DNA from: Hymenobacter terrenus
GTDB lineage: Bacteria; Bacteroidota; Bacteroidia; Cytophagales; Hymenobacteraceae
Assembly: GCF_000972495.1 (NCBI RefSeq)
Contig: NZ_LATM01000007.1
Coordinates: 62,001-126,000 of the forward strand
Direction: 5' to 3'
DNA: 64,000 nucleotides
Made by a program: the position numbers and the translations under genes. Within the stretch, counting starts at the first letter, position 1. Every line of letters starts with the position of its first letter. Shown piece after piece: positions 1 to 10,100 of this stretch. Below the pieces are notes generated by a model, which made no database searches, had not been told where the DNA came from, and saw only the letters and a program-made list of their open reading frames with translations.

Positions 1-1141
<1,141 letters not shown>

Positions 1142-1177
1142 AAGCTAGTGCCTATTTTAAATTTAGCTTAAATCATT

Positions 1178-1705
1178 CTAAACGTTTCTCATAAATTCTT
1201 CCAATGATTTTGATTCCATTTCAAAATCTTGGTAGCTTTCAAAGAGAGTTCCATGACCTTTCTCGTCTATGGAAGAATTAATTAAAACAACCTTTCCATC
1301 CTGCATTTTCAAGGTACGCCACGGTGACTCTTGGTGGAAAGGCGTTTCTAATTTTTGATAAGCTCTGCTACTTAAATAGCTCTCCGTTTCAGTACGATTC
1401 ATTCTCACATAGCCGTAATGAATATTGTCCCAGAAGAAATACCATACATAATTTCTGAATAGCTCAACGTCTTCCCGTTTAGAAAAGAACTTTGCTGTTT
1501 GAACACCTCCGCCAATGATTTCTACAAATTCTTTTTGCAATTCATAAACGGCAGGCTTTTTCTTGAATAAGGCTTTCTTACCCGCATAGAGACTTTCAAT
1601 AACTGTGGTTAAGCGGGTTAAGCGGAATTGAATTTCCCTTTCAGCTTGAGGTATGAAGAAGCTCACTAAACTGCCTTCATCAGCAATATCATCTTTGTGT
1701 ATCAT
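1178..1705 (-). CDS. AT-rich orphan ORF inside the urease operon
   Basis: 175 residues, not recognised. It begins MIHKDDIADEG and has no signal peptide, membrane segment or known motif. The middle is aromatic (NYVWYFFWDNIHYGYVRMNR) and the C-terminus acidic. The DNA is visibly AT-rich, with many AAA, TTT and ATT codons, unlike the GC-rich urease genes on either side. It sits 36 bp upstream of ureC and 15 bp after ureAB on the same strand, so it should be co-transcribed. Composition suggests recent acquisition. Because the spacers are tight and the frame intact, I think it is expressed, but its role is unknown and not obviously urease-related. Confidence 0.7.
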   Translation of the reverse strand: MIHKDDIADEGSLVSFFIPQAEREIQFRLTRLTTVIESLYAGKKALFKKKPAVYELQKEFVEIIGGGVQTAKFFSKREDVELFRNYVWYFFWDNIHYGYVRMNRTETESYLSSRAYQKLETPFHQESPWRTLKMQDGKVVLINSSIDEKGHGTLFESYQDFEMESKSLEEFMRNV

Positions 1706-1720
1706 TGAGATAATTACGGT

Positions 1721-2461
1721 TTAATTCTTCAGTTTCTCCAGCGCCTGCTGCTTCTTTCCGGCATCATCCAGCTGCCCATCAATCAGCCCATTGCCGCCGT
1801 ACACGATGCGCTCGCCGGCCAGGGCCACCAGGCGCACGCGCTTGCGCTCGCCGGGCTCGAAGCGTACCGCCGTGCCCGCCGGGATGTTAAGGCGGAAACC
1901 GTAGGCTGCCGCGCGGTCGAAGTGCAGCGCCGCGTTGGTTTCGAAGAAGGGATAGTGCGAGCCGACCTGCACGGGCCGGTCGCCCATGTTCACAACGTCC
2001 ACGTCCACCGTGGCGCGGCTTTCGTTGAGGATGATGTCGGCCGGGTGCAGCTGGTATTCGCCGGGCTGGGGGTGGCTGGCGTTGGCGGGCGCGGCACCGG
2101 GGGCCGGGGCTTTGCTAAGGCCGGAGCCGTAGAGGGCCAGGGCGGCATCGCCGGTTTCGCGGCAGATGGGGTGGTGCACGGTCACGAGCTTGGTGCCGTC
2201 GGGGAAGGTGCCTTCGATTTGGACTTCGTGGAGCATGTCGGCCACGCCGGGCAGCACGTCGGCCAGGCCCAGCAGCTGCTTGCCCTTGTCCATGAGCACG
2301 GCCACCCGCTCGCCGTCGCGGATGAACTCCAGCAGCTGCGTGGCGATGAGGGCCAGGGCTTCAGGGTAGTTCAGGAGCAGGCCGCGGGCGTAGCGCTTCT
2401 GGGCCACGAAACCGGCTTGGTGGAGGACAAGCTTGTCGAGGTCTTTGGGGGAGAGATGCAT
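1721..2461 (-). CDS. ureAB: Urease gamma-beta fusion subunit
   Basis: 246 residues joining the two small urease subunits. Residues ~1-100 are the gamma (UreA) domain ([20 protein letters not shown], then [17 protein letters not shown] and VHHPI). Residues ~130-235 are the beta (UreB) domain ([58 protein letters not shown]). A Pro/Ala-rich linker lies between. Such fusions are known, for example in Helicobacter. It is the first urease gene on this strand, followed by the orphan ORF and ureC. It forms the scaffold of the alpha/beta/gamma complex. Its C-terminus is ordinary, so I read this as a functional fusion and not a frameshift product. Confidence 0.95.
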   Translation of the reverse strand: MHLSPKDLDKLVLHQAGFVAQKRYARGLLLNYPEALALIATQLLEFIRDGERVAVLMDKGKQLLGLADVLPGVADMLHEVQIEGTFPDGTKLVTVHHPICRETGDAALALYGSGLSKAPAPGAAPANASHPQPGEYQLHPADIILNESRATVDVDVVNMGDRPVQVGSHYPFFETNAALHFDRAAAYGFRLNIPAGTAVRFEPGERKRVRLVALAGERIVYGGNGLIDGQLDDAGKKQQALEKLKN

Positions 2462-2476
2462 TGGGTTCGTCGGGCG

Positions 2477-2585
2477 ATTGTAGAGACGCGACCCTTCGCG
2501 TCTCCTCGTTGCTGATGTTGTTATTGCTGGGCGGCACGGCTCCGGTCGTTCAACGAGGAGACGCGAAGGGTCGCGTCTCTACAAT
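2477..2585. repeat. Foldback repeat, family D, copy 1
   Basis: Imperfect palindrome of about 109 bp between ureAB and the permease gene. Outer arms begin ATTGTAGAGACGCGACCC and are mirrored at the other end. Each arm also contains its own short hairpin (GAGACGCGA..TCGCGTCTC). The central ~35 bp are unpaired. It resembles the copy at 3364-3487 in the GTAGAGACGC ends but not in the core. Confidence 0.85.
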
Positions 2586-2596
2586 CGTTCCGGTGG

Positions 2597-3205
2597 TCAC
2601 CATCGCACATTCCCATAAATCATCCAGCCGCCGTACCCAATGCACAGCAGTGAGGACAAGGTAACGGTGCTAACCTTCAGCGTCCGGCTGATTTTCATGC
2701 GCTTGGTAAACGGCACGCTGCACAGCCCGGCCACGATGAACATGCCCAGAATGGAGCCGCTGCCGAATACCACGAAGTAGAGCACGCTGCGCCACGGGTC
2801 GCGGATTTCGCTCATCACCAGCAGCACCAGGGCGCCGCTGCCGGCTAGGCCGTGGAGCAGGCCTACGGCGTAGGCGGCTCGCGAAGGTGTAGCGCCAGGC
2901 CGCACCTTGGGGGGCGGGCGTCGTTGGTCGAGCAGGCGGCTGATGCCCATGACGACGAGCATGAAGCCCACCGCGGCTTCGAAGTAGCTGGAAGTAAGAA
3001 AAGTGACGCGGCTCAGCAGAATGATGGCCCCCACAATCACTAGCATGGTGGTGTGCCCGAGGCCCCAGTACACACCGTCGCGCAAGGCTTCGGCCAGGGT
3101 GTCGCGCCGCGAAATCAGGTTGCCAACGGCCAGTAGATGGTCGGGTTCGAAAGCATGGCCTATTCCGGCGATAAATGCGAAGAAAATAGGCAGTAGACTT
3201 TCCAT
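2597..3205 (-). CDS. UreH/NicO-type nickel permease
   Basis: 202-residue polytopic membrane protein, probably importing nickel for urease. The N-terminus carries the nickel/cobalt transporter signature H-x4-D-H (H17, D22, H23 in GHAFEPDHLL), followed by the second family motif YWGLGHTTMLV and GLLHGLAGSGALVLLV. I count about six hydrophobic segments. Bacillus UreH, a urease-linked nickel transporter, has this size and layout. It lies 135 bp upstream of ureAB on the same strand, with a foldback repeat in between. Metal identity is inferred from context; a related cobalt or manganese substrate cannot be excluded. Confidence 0.82.
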   Translation of the reverse strand: MESLLPIFFAFIAGIGHAFEPDHLLAVGNLISRRDTLAEALRDGVYWGLGHTTMLVIVGAIILLSRVTFLTSSYFEAAVGFMLVVMGISRLLDQRRPPPKVRPGATPSRAAYAVGLLHGLAGSGALVLLVMSEIRDPWRSVLYFVVFGSGSILGMFIVAGLCSVPFTKRMKISRTLKVSTVTLSSLLCIGYGGWMIYGNVRW

Positions 3206-3290
3206 CGAAGGGTGCTAATGACGAAAGATAGGAAAAACTTTGGTTGAGCACCATCTTTTATGAACTGCTTTAATGAAATGAAAATACCGG

Positions 3291-3328
3291 AAACCATGAA
3301 GCCTCCGTGGTGGAGGCTTCATGGTTTC
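3291..3328. terminator. Hairpin terminator after leuB
   Basis: Near-perfect hairpin AAACCATGAAGCCTCC / GGAGGCTTCATGGTTT with a 6-nt loop. It lies downstream of the leuB stop on the minus strand and upstream of the permease gene, a sensible place to end the branched-chain operon. T-runs are short on both sides (TTTCTT on plus), so efficiency is uncertain. Confidence 0.6.
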
Positions 3329-3363
3329 TTAAACGGTCAGTCTGCCTCAAGGGTGAACTGGTA

Positions 3364-3487
3364 GAACGGTGTAGAGACGCCATCCCTGGCGTCTCGTCGT
3401 TGAACGACAACAGCCAAACAACTATGTGGAACACCGCCCGAATCGTGCGAACGACGAGACGCCAGGGATGGCGTCTCTACACCGTTC
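3364..3487. repeat. Foldback repeat, family D, copy 2
   Basis: About 124 bp with outer arms GAACGGTGTAGAGACGCC and the mirror image. Within each arm, GAGACGCCATCCCTGGCGTC folds on itself. It shares the GTAGAGACGC end with the copy at 2477 but has a different arm core (CATCCC instead of GACCCT), changed on both arms together. Confidence 0.85.
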
Positions 3488-3525
3488 ACGCAGCATCGTT
3501 GAACGGCAGACGCTTGTTTTGCTAC

Positions 3526-4659
3526 CTAAATGATGGTGCTCATGCCCACCCGAATGTTATTCTGGTGGAATTTACAATCCCTTAAATCTATCACGCCATA
3601 GGCAATGAAGCTGCCGACCTGTTCGGTGGTGTAGCGAGTGCCCGCATTCAACTCGGGCGTCAGCACCTGCTCGTTCAGGGCATTCTCTACGGCAGCGCGC
3701 ACGGCCCGGGCTTCGTCGGCCAGGCCGAAATGGTCAAGCAGCAAGGCGGCGGAGAGGATGGCGGCAATGGGGTTGGCAATGCCCTTGCCCTTGGCCTGCG
3801 GGTACGAGCCGTGGATGGGCTCGAACAACGCGGAAAATTCGCCGATGGAAGCCGAGGGCAGCAGGCCCAACGAGCCGGCAATCACGGAGGCTTCGTCGGA
3901 CAGGATGTCGCCGAACATGTTCTCGGTCAGCACCACGTCGAACTGCCGCGGATTGAGGATGAGCTGCATCGCCGCATTATCAACAAAGAGGTAGTCGACA
4001 GCTACTTCGGGGTACTCCGGGGCAATACCTTGGACGACTTCGCGCCAGAGGCGGGAAGTTTCCAGCACGTTGGCTTTGTCGACCAGCGTCAGCTTTTGGC
4101 GGCGGCCCTGTGCGGCCTGGAAGGCGCGGTGAGCGATACGGGCAATTTCCTCAGAGCTGTAGGTGCAGTTGTCGTAGGCAGTGCCATCGGCGGTGCGACC
4201 TTTTTCGCCGAAGTACACGCCCCCGGTCAGCTCGCGGAAGATGAGCAGGTCGGTACCGGCAATGCGGTCGGGCCGCAGGGGCGAAAACTCCAGCAGCTGC
4301 TCGTAAGCCGTTACCGGGCGAATGTTGGCGTAGAGACCCAGGCTTTTGCGCAGGCCGAGCAGGCCCTGCTCGGGCCGCACCTTGGCGGCGGGGTTGTTGT
4401 CGTACTTGGGGTCGCCGATGGCCCCGAGGAGTACCGCATCGGCGCGAAGGCAGGCGTCGAGGGTGGCATCCGGCAGAGGAGTGCCGGTGGCGTCGATGGC
4501 GCAGGCGCCCATCAACTGATAGTCGAAGGTGAAATGGTGCCCAAACCGCTCGGCCACGGCTTTGAGCACGCGCACGGCCTCGCCGCACACTTCCGGGCCG
4601 ATGCCGTCGCCGGGCAGAACCGCGATTCGTTTGCTGACGGGGGTAGTTAAAAAGTCCAT
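3526..4659 (-). CDS. leuB: 3-isopropylmalate dehydrogenase
   Basis: Third step of leucine synthesis: NAD-dependent oxidation and decarboxylation of 3-isopropylmalate to 2-oxoisocaproate. 377 residues, slightly longer than the usual ~355. N-terminal RIAVLPGDGIGPEV, substrate-site NIRPV and the RELTGGVYFGE loop, metal-site DNAAMQL and NMFGDILSDEAS, and nucleotide-site HGSYPQAKGKGIANP are all present. It overlaps leuD by 13 bp, indicating translational coupling. It is the last gene of the ilv/leu cluster and is followed by a hairpin at 3291. Nothing is missing. Confidence 0.97.
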   Translation of the reverse strand: MDFLTTPVSKRIAVLPGDGIGPEVCGEAVRVLKAVAERFGHHFTFDYQLMGACAIDATGTPLPDATLDACLRADAVLLGAIGDPKYDNNPAAKVRPEQGLLGLRKSLGLYANIRPVTAYEQLLEFSPLRPDRIAGTDLLIFRELTGGVYFGEKGRTADGTAYDNCTYSSEEIARIAHRAFQAAQGRRQKLTLVDKANVLETSRLWREVVQGIAPEYPEVAVDYLFVDNAAMQLILNPRQFDVVLTENMFGDILSDEASVIAGSLGLLPSASIGEFSALFEPIHGSYPQAKGKGIANPIAAILSAALLLDHFGLADEARAVRAAVENALNEQVLTPELNAGTRYTTEQVGSFIAYGVIDLRDCKFHQNNIRVGMSTII

Positions 4660-5243
4660 GGGCGCTGTTGTTCGTAAGTGGTGATGGCCGCCTGCTGGCT
4701 GAGCAGGTAGTCGATGTCGTCGTAGCCGTTAATCAGGCATTCTTTCTTGTAGGGGTCAAGGTCGAAGGCAATGCTTTCGCCCCACACCGGCACGCTGAGC
4801 GTCTGGGCCGGCAGGTTCACCACTAGTTGGGTGCTGGGGTAGTGCGTCACCCGCGCCAGCAGGCGCTGCAGCACTTCCTCCGTCACTTGCAGGGGCAGCA
4901 GGCCCGTATTCAGGGCATTGCCGCGAAAAATATCGGCGAAGTAGCTGGATATAATTGCTTTGAAGCCAGCGTCGTACAGCGCCCAGGCGGCGTGCTCGCG
5001 GCTGGAGCCGCAGCCGAAATTCTGGCCTGTGAGTAGAATCTGGCCGTGGTAGCGGGCGTCATTCAGCACGAAGCCATGTTTGAGCTGGCCGTCAGCCGCG
5101 TAGCGCCAGTCGGCAAACAGGTTGGCGCCAAAGCCTTCACGGGTCGTCGCCTTCAGAAACCGAGCCGGAATAATTTGGTCGGTGTCAATGTTTTCGAGTG
5201 GCAACGGCACTGCCGTCGAGCGCAGCGTCTGAAACTTGTCCAT
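4647..5243 (-). CDS. leuD: 3-isopropylmalate dehydratase small subunit
   Basis: Swivel-domain subunit of isopropylmalate isomerase, partner of LeuC. 198 residues, normal size. Motifs seen are ENIDTDQIIPARFLK near residue 18, the substrate-recognition GCGSSREHAAWAL, and YFADIFRGNALNTGLLPL. The start follows a small ORF whose 3' end overlaps the first ~59 bp; the stop overlaps leuB. It is separated from leuC by that small ORF and a foldback repeat, whereas leuC and leuD are usually adjacent. Confidence 0.97.
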   Translation of the reverse strand: MDKFQTLRSTAVPLPLENIDTDQIIPARFLKATTREGFGANLFADWRYAADGQLKHGFVLNDARYHGQILLTGQNFGCGSSREHAAWALYDAGFKAIISSYFADIFRGNALNTGLLPLQVTEEVLQRLLARVTHYPSTQLVVNLPAQTLSVPVWGESIAFDLDPYKKECLINGYDDIDYLLSQQAAITTYEQQRPWTF

Positions 5244-5391
5244 GGGAAGTTGAGTCGTTAGAAGGCCGGGTGGCGTAGGCTGAGAATTGAAACTGGCCGT
5301 CCCGCTCGGCTTGTTGCAGCATCTGGGCGGCGTAAGTAATCCAGTCGCTGGGCTTATTCTCGGGATACCGAGGAGTCGAAGTATTTTGCAT
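5185..5391 (-). CDS. Small ORF overlapping leuD start
   Basis: 68 residues starting MQNTSTPRYPENKPSDWITY. The first ~44 residues read like a helical protein (YAAQMLQQAERDGQFQFSAYA). The remainder runs out of frame over the first 59 bp of leuD and looks uninformative. The ATG follows an A-rich stretch, as is common for starts in this phylum. It could be a genuine small protein between leuC and leuD, or a short upstream ORF that couples translation into leuD. No family recognised. Confidence 0.4.
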   Translation of the reverse strand: MQNTSTPRYPENKPSDWITYAAQMLQQAERDGQFQFSAYATRPSNDSTSHGQVSDAALDGSAVATRKH

Positions 5392-5428
5392 AACTTTATA
5401 TTTGTATTTTTTGGTTATTATTTATTAT

Positions 5429-5527
5429 ACCGTCATGCCGAGCGTAGCCGAGGCATCTCGCGTGCTTCGTTCACCGGTTAGATTACTGTTCCACGCGAGA
5501 TGCCTCGGCTACGCTCGGCATGACGGT
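5429..5527. repeat. Foldback repeat, family A, copy 1
   Basis: 99 bp imperfect palindrome with ends ACCGTCATGCCGAGCGTAGC and mirror. Arms run through GAGGCATCTCGCGTG; the loop contains TTAGATTACT, a word shared by other family A copies. Positions that differ from the copies at 11966 and 13863 change on both arms together. Confidence 0.88.
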
Positions 5528-5561
5528 CTTTTAATCAGCATGAGGGCTTTCCACAAAAATT

Positions 5562-6956
5562 TTAATTCAAATACTGAGTGATGTCGACGATGCGGCCTTC
5601 CACGGCCGTGATGGCGGCCACCAAGGGACTGGCCAACAGCGTGCGCGCGCCCGGCCCCTGCCGCCCCTCGAAGTTGCGGTTGGAGGTAGACACGCAGTAG
5701 GCGCCGGCTGGAATCTTGTCGTCGTTCATGGCTAGACAGGCGCTGCAACCGGGTTCGCGCAGCTCAAAACCGGCGGCGGCCAGAATCTGGTCGAGGCCCT
5801 CGGCAATGGCTTGCTTCTCGACCAGCTTCGAGCCGGGCACGATGATGGCCTCGACGTGCGCCGCCTTGTGCTTGCCCCGCACGTAGGCGGCCACGGCGCG
5901 CAGGTCCTCGATGCGCGAGTTGGTACAACTGCCAATGAACACGTAGTTGATTTCCTTGCCCAGCAACGATTCGCCCGGCTGAAAGCCCATATACTGCAAC
6001 GACTTGTCGAAGCTGCCCGCTTCGCCGGCCGCTACCTGCGCCGGGATGTGGCCAGTAAGGGCGATGCCCATGCCGGGGTTGGTGCCGTAGGTAATCATCG
6101 GGGCGATGGCCTGGGCGTCGATGGCCAGCTCGGCGTCAAACTCGGCGTCTTCGTCGGAATACAGCGTTTGCCAGTAGGCCAGGGCCTGGGCCCAGCGCTC
6201 GCCCTGCGGGGCGTAGCGGCGGCCTTGCAAGTAGGCGAACGTGGTGGCGTCGGGGGCGATGAGGCCGCCGCGGGCTCCCATTTCAATGCTCATGTTGCAC
6301 ACCGTCATGCGGCCTTCCATGCTCAGGGCGCGAATGGCGCTGCCGGCGTACTCCACAAAGTAGCCCGTGGCGCCGCCCGTGCCGAGCTGCGCGATGACGT
6401 GCAGAATCAAATCCTTGGCCGTGACGCCGGGCCGCAGCGCCCCGTCGAGGGTGATGCGCATGCGCTTGGGCCGGCTCAGCAGCAGGCACTGGGTGGCCAT
6501 TACCTGCGTGACCTGGCTGGTGCCAATGCCGAAGGCAATGGCCCCGAACGCGCCGTGAGTGGACGTGTGGCTGTCGCCGCACACGATGGTCATGCCCGGC
6601 TGGGTGAGGCCCAGCTCGGGGCCGATGACGTGCACAATGCCTTGGTATTCGTGCCCCAGCCCAAACAGCTCGACCCCGAAGTTGGCGCAATTCTCGGTCA
6701 GTTTATCCACCTGGGAGCGGGAAATGGGGTCCGCAATGGGCAGGTGCTGGTTGCGGGTGGGCACGTTGTGGTCGGCCGTGGCCACTATCTGGGCGGGGCG
6801 CAGCAAGGGCAGGCCGCGCGCGCGCAGCTCATCAAACGCCTGCGGGCTGGTGACTTCGTGAATCAGGTGCCGGTCGATGTAGAACACCTCTAGCCCGCCA
6901 GGAATGGCTTTCACGACGTGCGACTCCCAGATTTTATCAAATAAGGACTTGGCCAT
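5562..6956 (-). CDS. leuC: 3-isopropylmalate dehydratase large subunit
   Basis: 4Fe-4S aconitase-family subunit that isomerises 2- to 3-isopropylmalate with LeuD. 464 residues, normal size. The catalytic [20 protein letters not shown] is intact and the three cluster cysteines lie in FIGSCTNSR and GCSACLAM. Early [16 protein letters not shown] and TADHNVPT are family hallmarks. Second of the leu genes; upstream of it is a family B foldback and leuA, downstream a family A foldback and the small ORF preceding leuD. Confidence 0.97.
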   Translation of the reverse strand: MAKSLFDKIWESHVVKAIPGGLEVFYIDRHLIHEVTSPQAFDELRARGLPLLRPAQIVATADHNVPTRNQHLPIADPISRSQVDKLTENCANFGVELFGLGHEYQGIVHVIGPELGLTQPGMTIVCGDSHTSTHGAFGAIAFGIGTSQVTQVMATQCLLLSRPKRMRITLDGALRPGVTAKDLILHVIAQLGTGGATGYFVEYAGSAIRALSMEGRMTVCNMSIEMGARGGLIAPDATTFAYLQGRRYAPQGERWAQALAYWQTLYSDEDAEFDAELAIDAQAIAPMITYGTNPGMGIALTGHIPAQVAAGEAGSFDKSLQYMGFQPGESLLGKEINYVFIGSCTNSRIEDLRAVAAYVRGKHKAAHVEAIIVPGSKLVEKQAIAEGLDQILAAAGFELREPGCSACLAMNDDKIPAGAYCVSTSNRNFEGRQGPGARTLLASPLVAAITAVEGRIVDITQYLN

Positions 6957-7027
6957 GGGGTGGGATATTTTTATTGGTGCGGCCTTCGTGAATAGGTTAT
7001 TATGCAGGGCGGAAATGCTGGGTACCC

Positions 7028-7094
7028 GTAGCGCGGACTTTCGGTCCGCGAATCTTCCCAGCTAGCGAACTCGCGGACTAAAAGTCCGCGCTAC
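7028..7094. repeat. Foldback repeat, family B, copy 1
   Basis: 67 bp between leuA and leuC. Ends are GTAGCGCGGACTTTCGGTCC and its mirror CTCGCGGACTAAAAGTCC followed by GCGCTAC. Each arm is itself a small hairpin (CGCGGACTTT..GTCCGCG), so the element can form either one long or two short stems. Confidence 0.85.
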
Positions 7095-7102
7095 CGGCGG
7101 GC

Positions 7103-8260
7103 TTATACCAATTGCTCTTGTTCTACCAGGGCGTGCAGGTCGTGGTCTACCACTTCCTTTTGACGGTCGGCGAGCTGCAGGAAGGAGGCGTAGGCCCTGT
7201 TGAGGGAGTGCCGGTCGAAGTCGTAGCCGATTTTCTGGAGGCGGTAGGCCAGCGCGGCACGGCCCGAACGGGCGGTGAGCACGATGGAGGAATCGGCCAC
7301 ACCCACGTCGCGCGGGTTCATGATTTCGTAGGTTTCGCGGTGTTTGATGACGCCGTCTTGGTGGATGCCGCTGGAGTGCGAAAAGGCATTGGCGCCCACC
7401 ACGGCCTTGTTGGCTTGCACCGGCATGCTCATCAGGTGCGCGACCATGGCCGAAGTCTCGGCCAGCAGCGGGGTGCTGATGGTGGTGTCGAGTTGCAGGT
7501 AAGGATGCTGGCGCAGAATCATCACTACTTCTTCCAGGGCGGTGTTACCGGCCCGCTCCCCTACCCCATTGATGGTACACTCAATCTGGCGAGCGCCGTT
7601 TAGGACGCCCGCGATGGAATTTGCGGTGGCTAGGCCGAGGTCGTTATGGCAGTGCGTGGAGAGGCACACGCGGTCGATGCCGGTCACGTTTTCGCACAGG
7701 TACTTGATTTTGGCGCCGTACTCTTCGGGCAGGCAGTAGCCGGTGGTGTCCGGAATGTTCAGCACCGTGGCACCGGCCCGGATGGCAGCTTCACACACGC
7801 GGGCCAGGAACACATTGTCAGTCCGGCCGGCGTCTTCAGCATAGAACTCCACGTCTTCCACAAAGGACTTGGCCAGCTTCACGGCCGCTACGGCGCGAGC
7901 CAGCACTTCCTCGGGCGTGCTGCACAGCTTGTAGCGGATGTGCGATTCCGAAGTGCCGATGCCGGTGTGAATGCGCGGGTAGCGTGCCGGCTTCAGGGCG
8001 TCGGCCGCCACGCGGATGTCGTTTTCCACGGCCCGCGACAGCCCGCAGACAGTGGCTTCGCGGGTTTGGGCGGCAATGGCCCGCACGGCTTCAAAGTCAC
8101 CGGGGCTCGACACCGGAAAGCCCGCCTCAATCACGTTAACGCCGAGCAGCTCCAACTGCTGGGCAATTACCAGCTTTTCGTCGCGGTTCAGCTTGCAGCC
8201 TGGCACTTGCTCGCCGTCGCGCAGGGTGGTATCAAAGATTTGTATTTTCTGACTCGCCAT
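7103..8260 (-). CDS. leuA: 2-isopropylmalate synthase, short form
   Basis: First committed step of leucine synthesis: acetyl-CoA plus 2-oxoisovalerate. It has a DRE-TIM barrel ([15 protein letters not shown], metal-site [28 protein letters not shown]) and the catalytic-subdomain motif [17 protein letters not shown] start at MASQKIQIF; an upstream in-frame ATG at 8281 would add seven residues. At 385 residues it lacks the ~120-residue C-terminal LeuA dimer domain that binds leucine in longer enzymes. Feedback inhibition by leucine through that domain is therefore not expected, leaving transcription as the likely control point. Citramalate synthase is an alternative, but the leuCDB context favours leuA. 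Confidence 0.9.
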   Translation of the reverse strand: MASQKIQIFDTTLRDGEQVPGCKLNRDEKLVIAQQLELLGVNVIEAGFPVSSPGDFEAVRAIAAQTREATVCGLSRAVENDIRVAADALKPARYPRIHTGIGTSESHIRYKLCSTPEEVLARAVAAVKLAKSFVEDVEFYAEDAGRTDNVFLARVCEAAIRAGATVLNIPDTTGYCLPEEYGAKIKYLCENVTGIDRVCLSTHCHNDLGLATANSIAGVLNGARQIECTINGVGERAGNTALEEVVMILRQHPYLQLDTTISTPLLAETSAMVAHLMSMPVQANKAVVGANAFSHSSGIHQDGVIKHRETYEIMNPRDVGVADSSIVLTARSGRAALAYRLQKIGYDFDRHSLNRAYASFLQLADRQKEVVDHDLHALVEQEQLV

Positions 8261-8341
8261 GGGGGTCGCGGTTCTAAGCACTTATTACAGCCCGCAAGTA
8301 CACCGCCCACTCCTTCGCTGGGAAACTATTGTTTTAGCAGC

Positions 8342-8354
8342 TTACTATTTCTAA
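8342..8354 (-). promoter_or_regulatory. Shared 13-bp motif upstream of leuA
   Basis: Exact TTAGAAATAGTAA on the minus strand, 81 bp before the leuA start. The same 13 bases occur upstream of the ilv leader (17058) and gltB (18801), each in the orientation of the gene. Probably a regulator site or a promoter element; which one is unknown. Confidence 0.65.
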
Positions 8355-8446
8355 AGAGGAGGTAATTTACCACAAATATCTATTAGTTAATAATTTATTG
8401 AAAAGCTAGATACAATGGCTAAGCAAGGCTAACCGAATAGAACATC

Positions 8447-8596
8447 AGCCCCAGCGGGGCGGCATAACGGTAGTAACCCAGGCACTAAGTACGAAAAAGC
8501 CCCAGCAGAGCGACACTAGTTCTGCGAATGCCGCCCGATGGGGCTTTGGTCTTCCGATTGTTATTTTCTCTACCGATATGTCGCCCCGCTGGGGCT
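8447..8596. repeat. Nested foldback between ilvA and leuA
   Basis: Outer arms AGCCCCAGCGGGGCGGCATA at 8447 and its near mirror at 8577-8596. An inner hairpin (AAAGCCCCA at 8496, TGGGGCTTT at 8539) lies inside. It follows ilvA by 29 bp and may double as a terminator. The rest of the 8261-8624 spacer holds the AT-rich leuA promoter region and no gene. Confidence 0.75.
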
Positions 8597-8624
8597 AGAC
8601 CGTTACGTGGACTTCCACCCCATT

Positions 8625-9893
8625 CTACACCAGCAAGCTCAGGAAATCCGGCTTGTCGTTCAGGTATTCGTAGGCAAAGCCTTGGGCCAACATGCGGGCC
8701 TGGATGGCAGTGATTTCGCCCGGCTGCTTTAACTCGATGCCAATGAAAACCGGGCCTTTTTCCTTGTTGTTTTTCTTGATGTACTGGAAGTGAATGATGT
8801 CGTCGTCGGGGTGCAGCACGTCGTTGACGAAGCGGCGCAGCGCTCCTGGTCGCTGGTCAAACGTCACCATAAAGTAGTGTTTGAGGCCCTGGTAGCGGGT
8901 GGCCCGCTCCTTGATGTCCTCCATCCGAGTAATGTCGTTGTTGCCGCCGCTCACCACGCAAACCACGTTTTTGCCGGCAATCTGGTCGGCGTACTGGTGC
9001 AAGGCCGAAATGCAGAGCGTGCCCGCGGGCTCCAGTACGATGCCTTCCTCGTTGTACATCTTCAACAGATCGAGGCAGACTTGGCCTTCGGGCACCAGCA
9101 CCACGTCGTGGAGCAGCTCGCGGCACAGGGTGAAGGTGAGTGCGCCGGGGCACTTCACAGCCGCACCATCCACGAAGCTCTCAATCTGCTCGAGCGCCTG
9201 CCGCTGCCCGGCGGCCAGGGAGCGCTGCATGGAAGGCGCCCCCAGCGGCTGCACGCCAATGAGCTTGGTGTGCGGGCTCAGCAGCCGGAACACGCTGCCC
9301 ACGCCCGAAGCCAGCCCGCCGCCCCCAATGGCCATGAAGCAGTAGTCGATGAACACAGCCGCGGCCTTGAGGATTTCGAGCCCCACGGTGGCCTGGCCTT
9401 CCACAATGGCCAAGTCATCGAAGGGATGCACGAAGGTGGCGCCGCGCTCGTCGCAGAACGCGCGGGCCGTTGCAAAGGTGTCGTCGAAGGTGCGACCCGT
9501 GAGGATGACTTCGACCTGCTCTTTCCCGAACAAGCGCACTTTGTCGACTTTCTGGGCCGGCGTTTGGGCGGGCATGAAGATGTAGCCTTTCAGGCCCAGC
9601 AGCTGGCAGGCATAAGCCACGCCCTGAGCGTGGTTGCCGGCGCTGGCGCACACCACCGACCGAGCGCCCTCGGCCGCGGTGAGGCCCGCCATTTTGTGGT
9701 AGGCGCCCCGAATCTTGTACGAGCGCACCACCTGCAAGTCCTCGCGCTTGAGGTACACGTTGGCCCCATAAGCCCGCGACAGGCACAGGTTAATAAGCAG
9801 CGGGGTTTTGTATATGACGCCCTTCAGGTTGCGGGCCGCCCGCTCCACGTTTTCAAGCGTGACCTCGGAGGTAGCGAGCGGAGCCTTTTCCAT
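8625..9893 (-). CDS. ilvA: Threonine dehydratase, biosynthetic
   Basis: PLP enzyme converting threonine to 2-oxobutyrate, the entry to isoleucine. 422 residues. The PLP lysine lies in LKREDLQVVRSYKIRGAY, the glycine loop in AIGGGGLASGVGS, and a single ACT-like regulatory domain fills the last ~85 residues (FMVTFDQRPGALRRFVNDVL). The single domain matches the shorter ~420-residue IlvA class rather than the 510-residue two-domain E. coli enzyme. It lies between ilvC and leuA and links isoleucine and leucine genes in one run. The start follows a family B foldback. Confidence 0.95.
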   Translation of the reverse strand: MEKAPLATSEVTLENVERAARNLKGVIYKTPLLINLCLSRAYGANVYLKREDLQVVRSYKIRGAYHKMAGLTAAEGARSVVCASAGNHAQGVAYACQLLGLKGYIFMPAQTPAQKVDKVRLFGKEQVEVILTGRTFDDTFATARAFCDERGATFVHPFDDLAIVEGQATVGLEILKAAAVFIDYCFMAIGGGGLASGVGSVFRLLSPHTKLIGVQPLGAPSMQRSLAAGQRQALEQIESFVDGAAVKCPGALTFTLCRELLHDVVLVPEGQVCLDLLKMYNEEGIVLEPAGTLCISALHQYADQIAGKNVVCVVSGGNNDITRMEDIKERATRYQGLKHYFMVTFDQRPGALRRFVNDVLHPDDDIIHFQYIKKNNKEKGPVFIGIELKQPGEITAIQARMLAQGFAYEYLNDKPDFLSLLV

Positions 9894-9937
9894 TGCTGGG
9901 TGTTTGATGATGGTGAATGCCCTGCCGGTCGCAGCAA

Positions 9938-10036
9938 GTAGCGCGGACTTTTAGTCCGCGTCCCCGGCCGATACCCGAATAATGCCCGCCAACCGAGTTT
10001 AACGGCGTGGGGACGCGGACTAAAAGTCCGCGCTAC
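9938..10036. repeat. Foldback repeat, family B, copy 2
   Basis: 99 bp between ilvC and ilvA. Ends are GTAGCGCGGACTTTTAGTCC and mirror, with each arm again self-complementary. The loop differs from that of the copy at 7028. Confidence 0.87.
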
Positions 10037-10053
10037 GGCGACGGCGCAAGACC

Positions 10054-10095
10054 GGTGCCCCCTCTCCTGGGGAGAGAGGGTCAGGGGGTGAGGTT
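10054..10095. repeat. Half copy of family C foldback
   Basis: A single arm (GTGCCCCCTCTCC...GAGAGGGTCAGGGGGTGAGG) matching the right arm of the family C copies at 11232 and 15693, without its partner. It sits next to a family B copy and ends just after the ilvC stop. Confidence 0.7.
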
Positions 10096-10100
10096 TCTCG

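Noticed and set aside
3730..9941. Long open frames on the plus strand opposite leuB, leuC and ilvA (for example 5811-6893 and 8790-9941).
   Set aside because: Products are low-complexity His/Gly/Ala-rich and mirror the GC-rich codons of the real genes; they have no motifs and overlap strongly supported enzymes.
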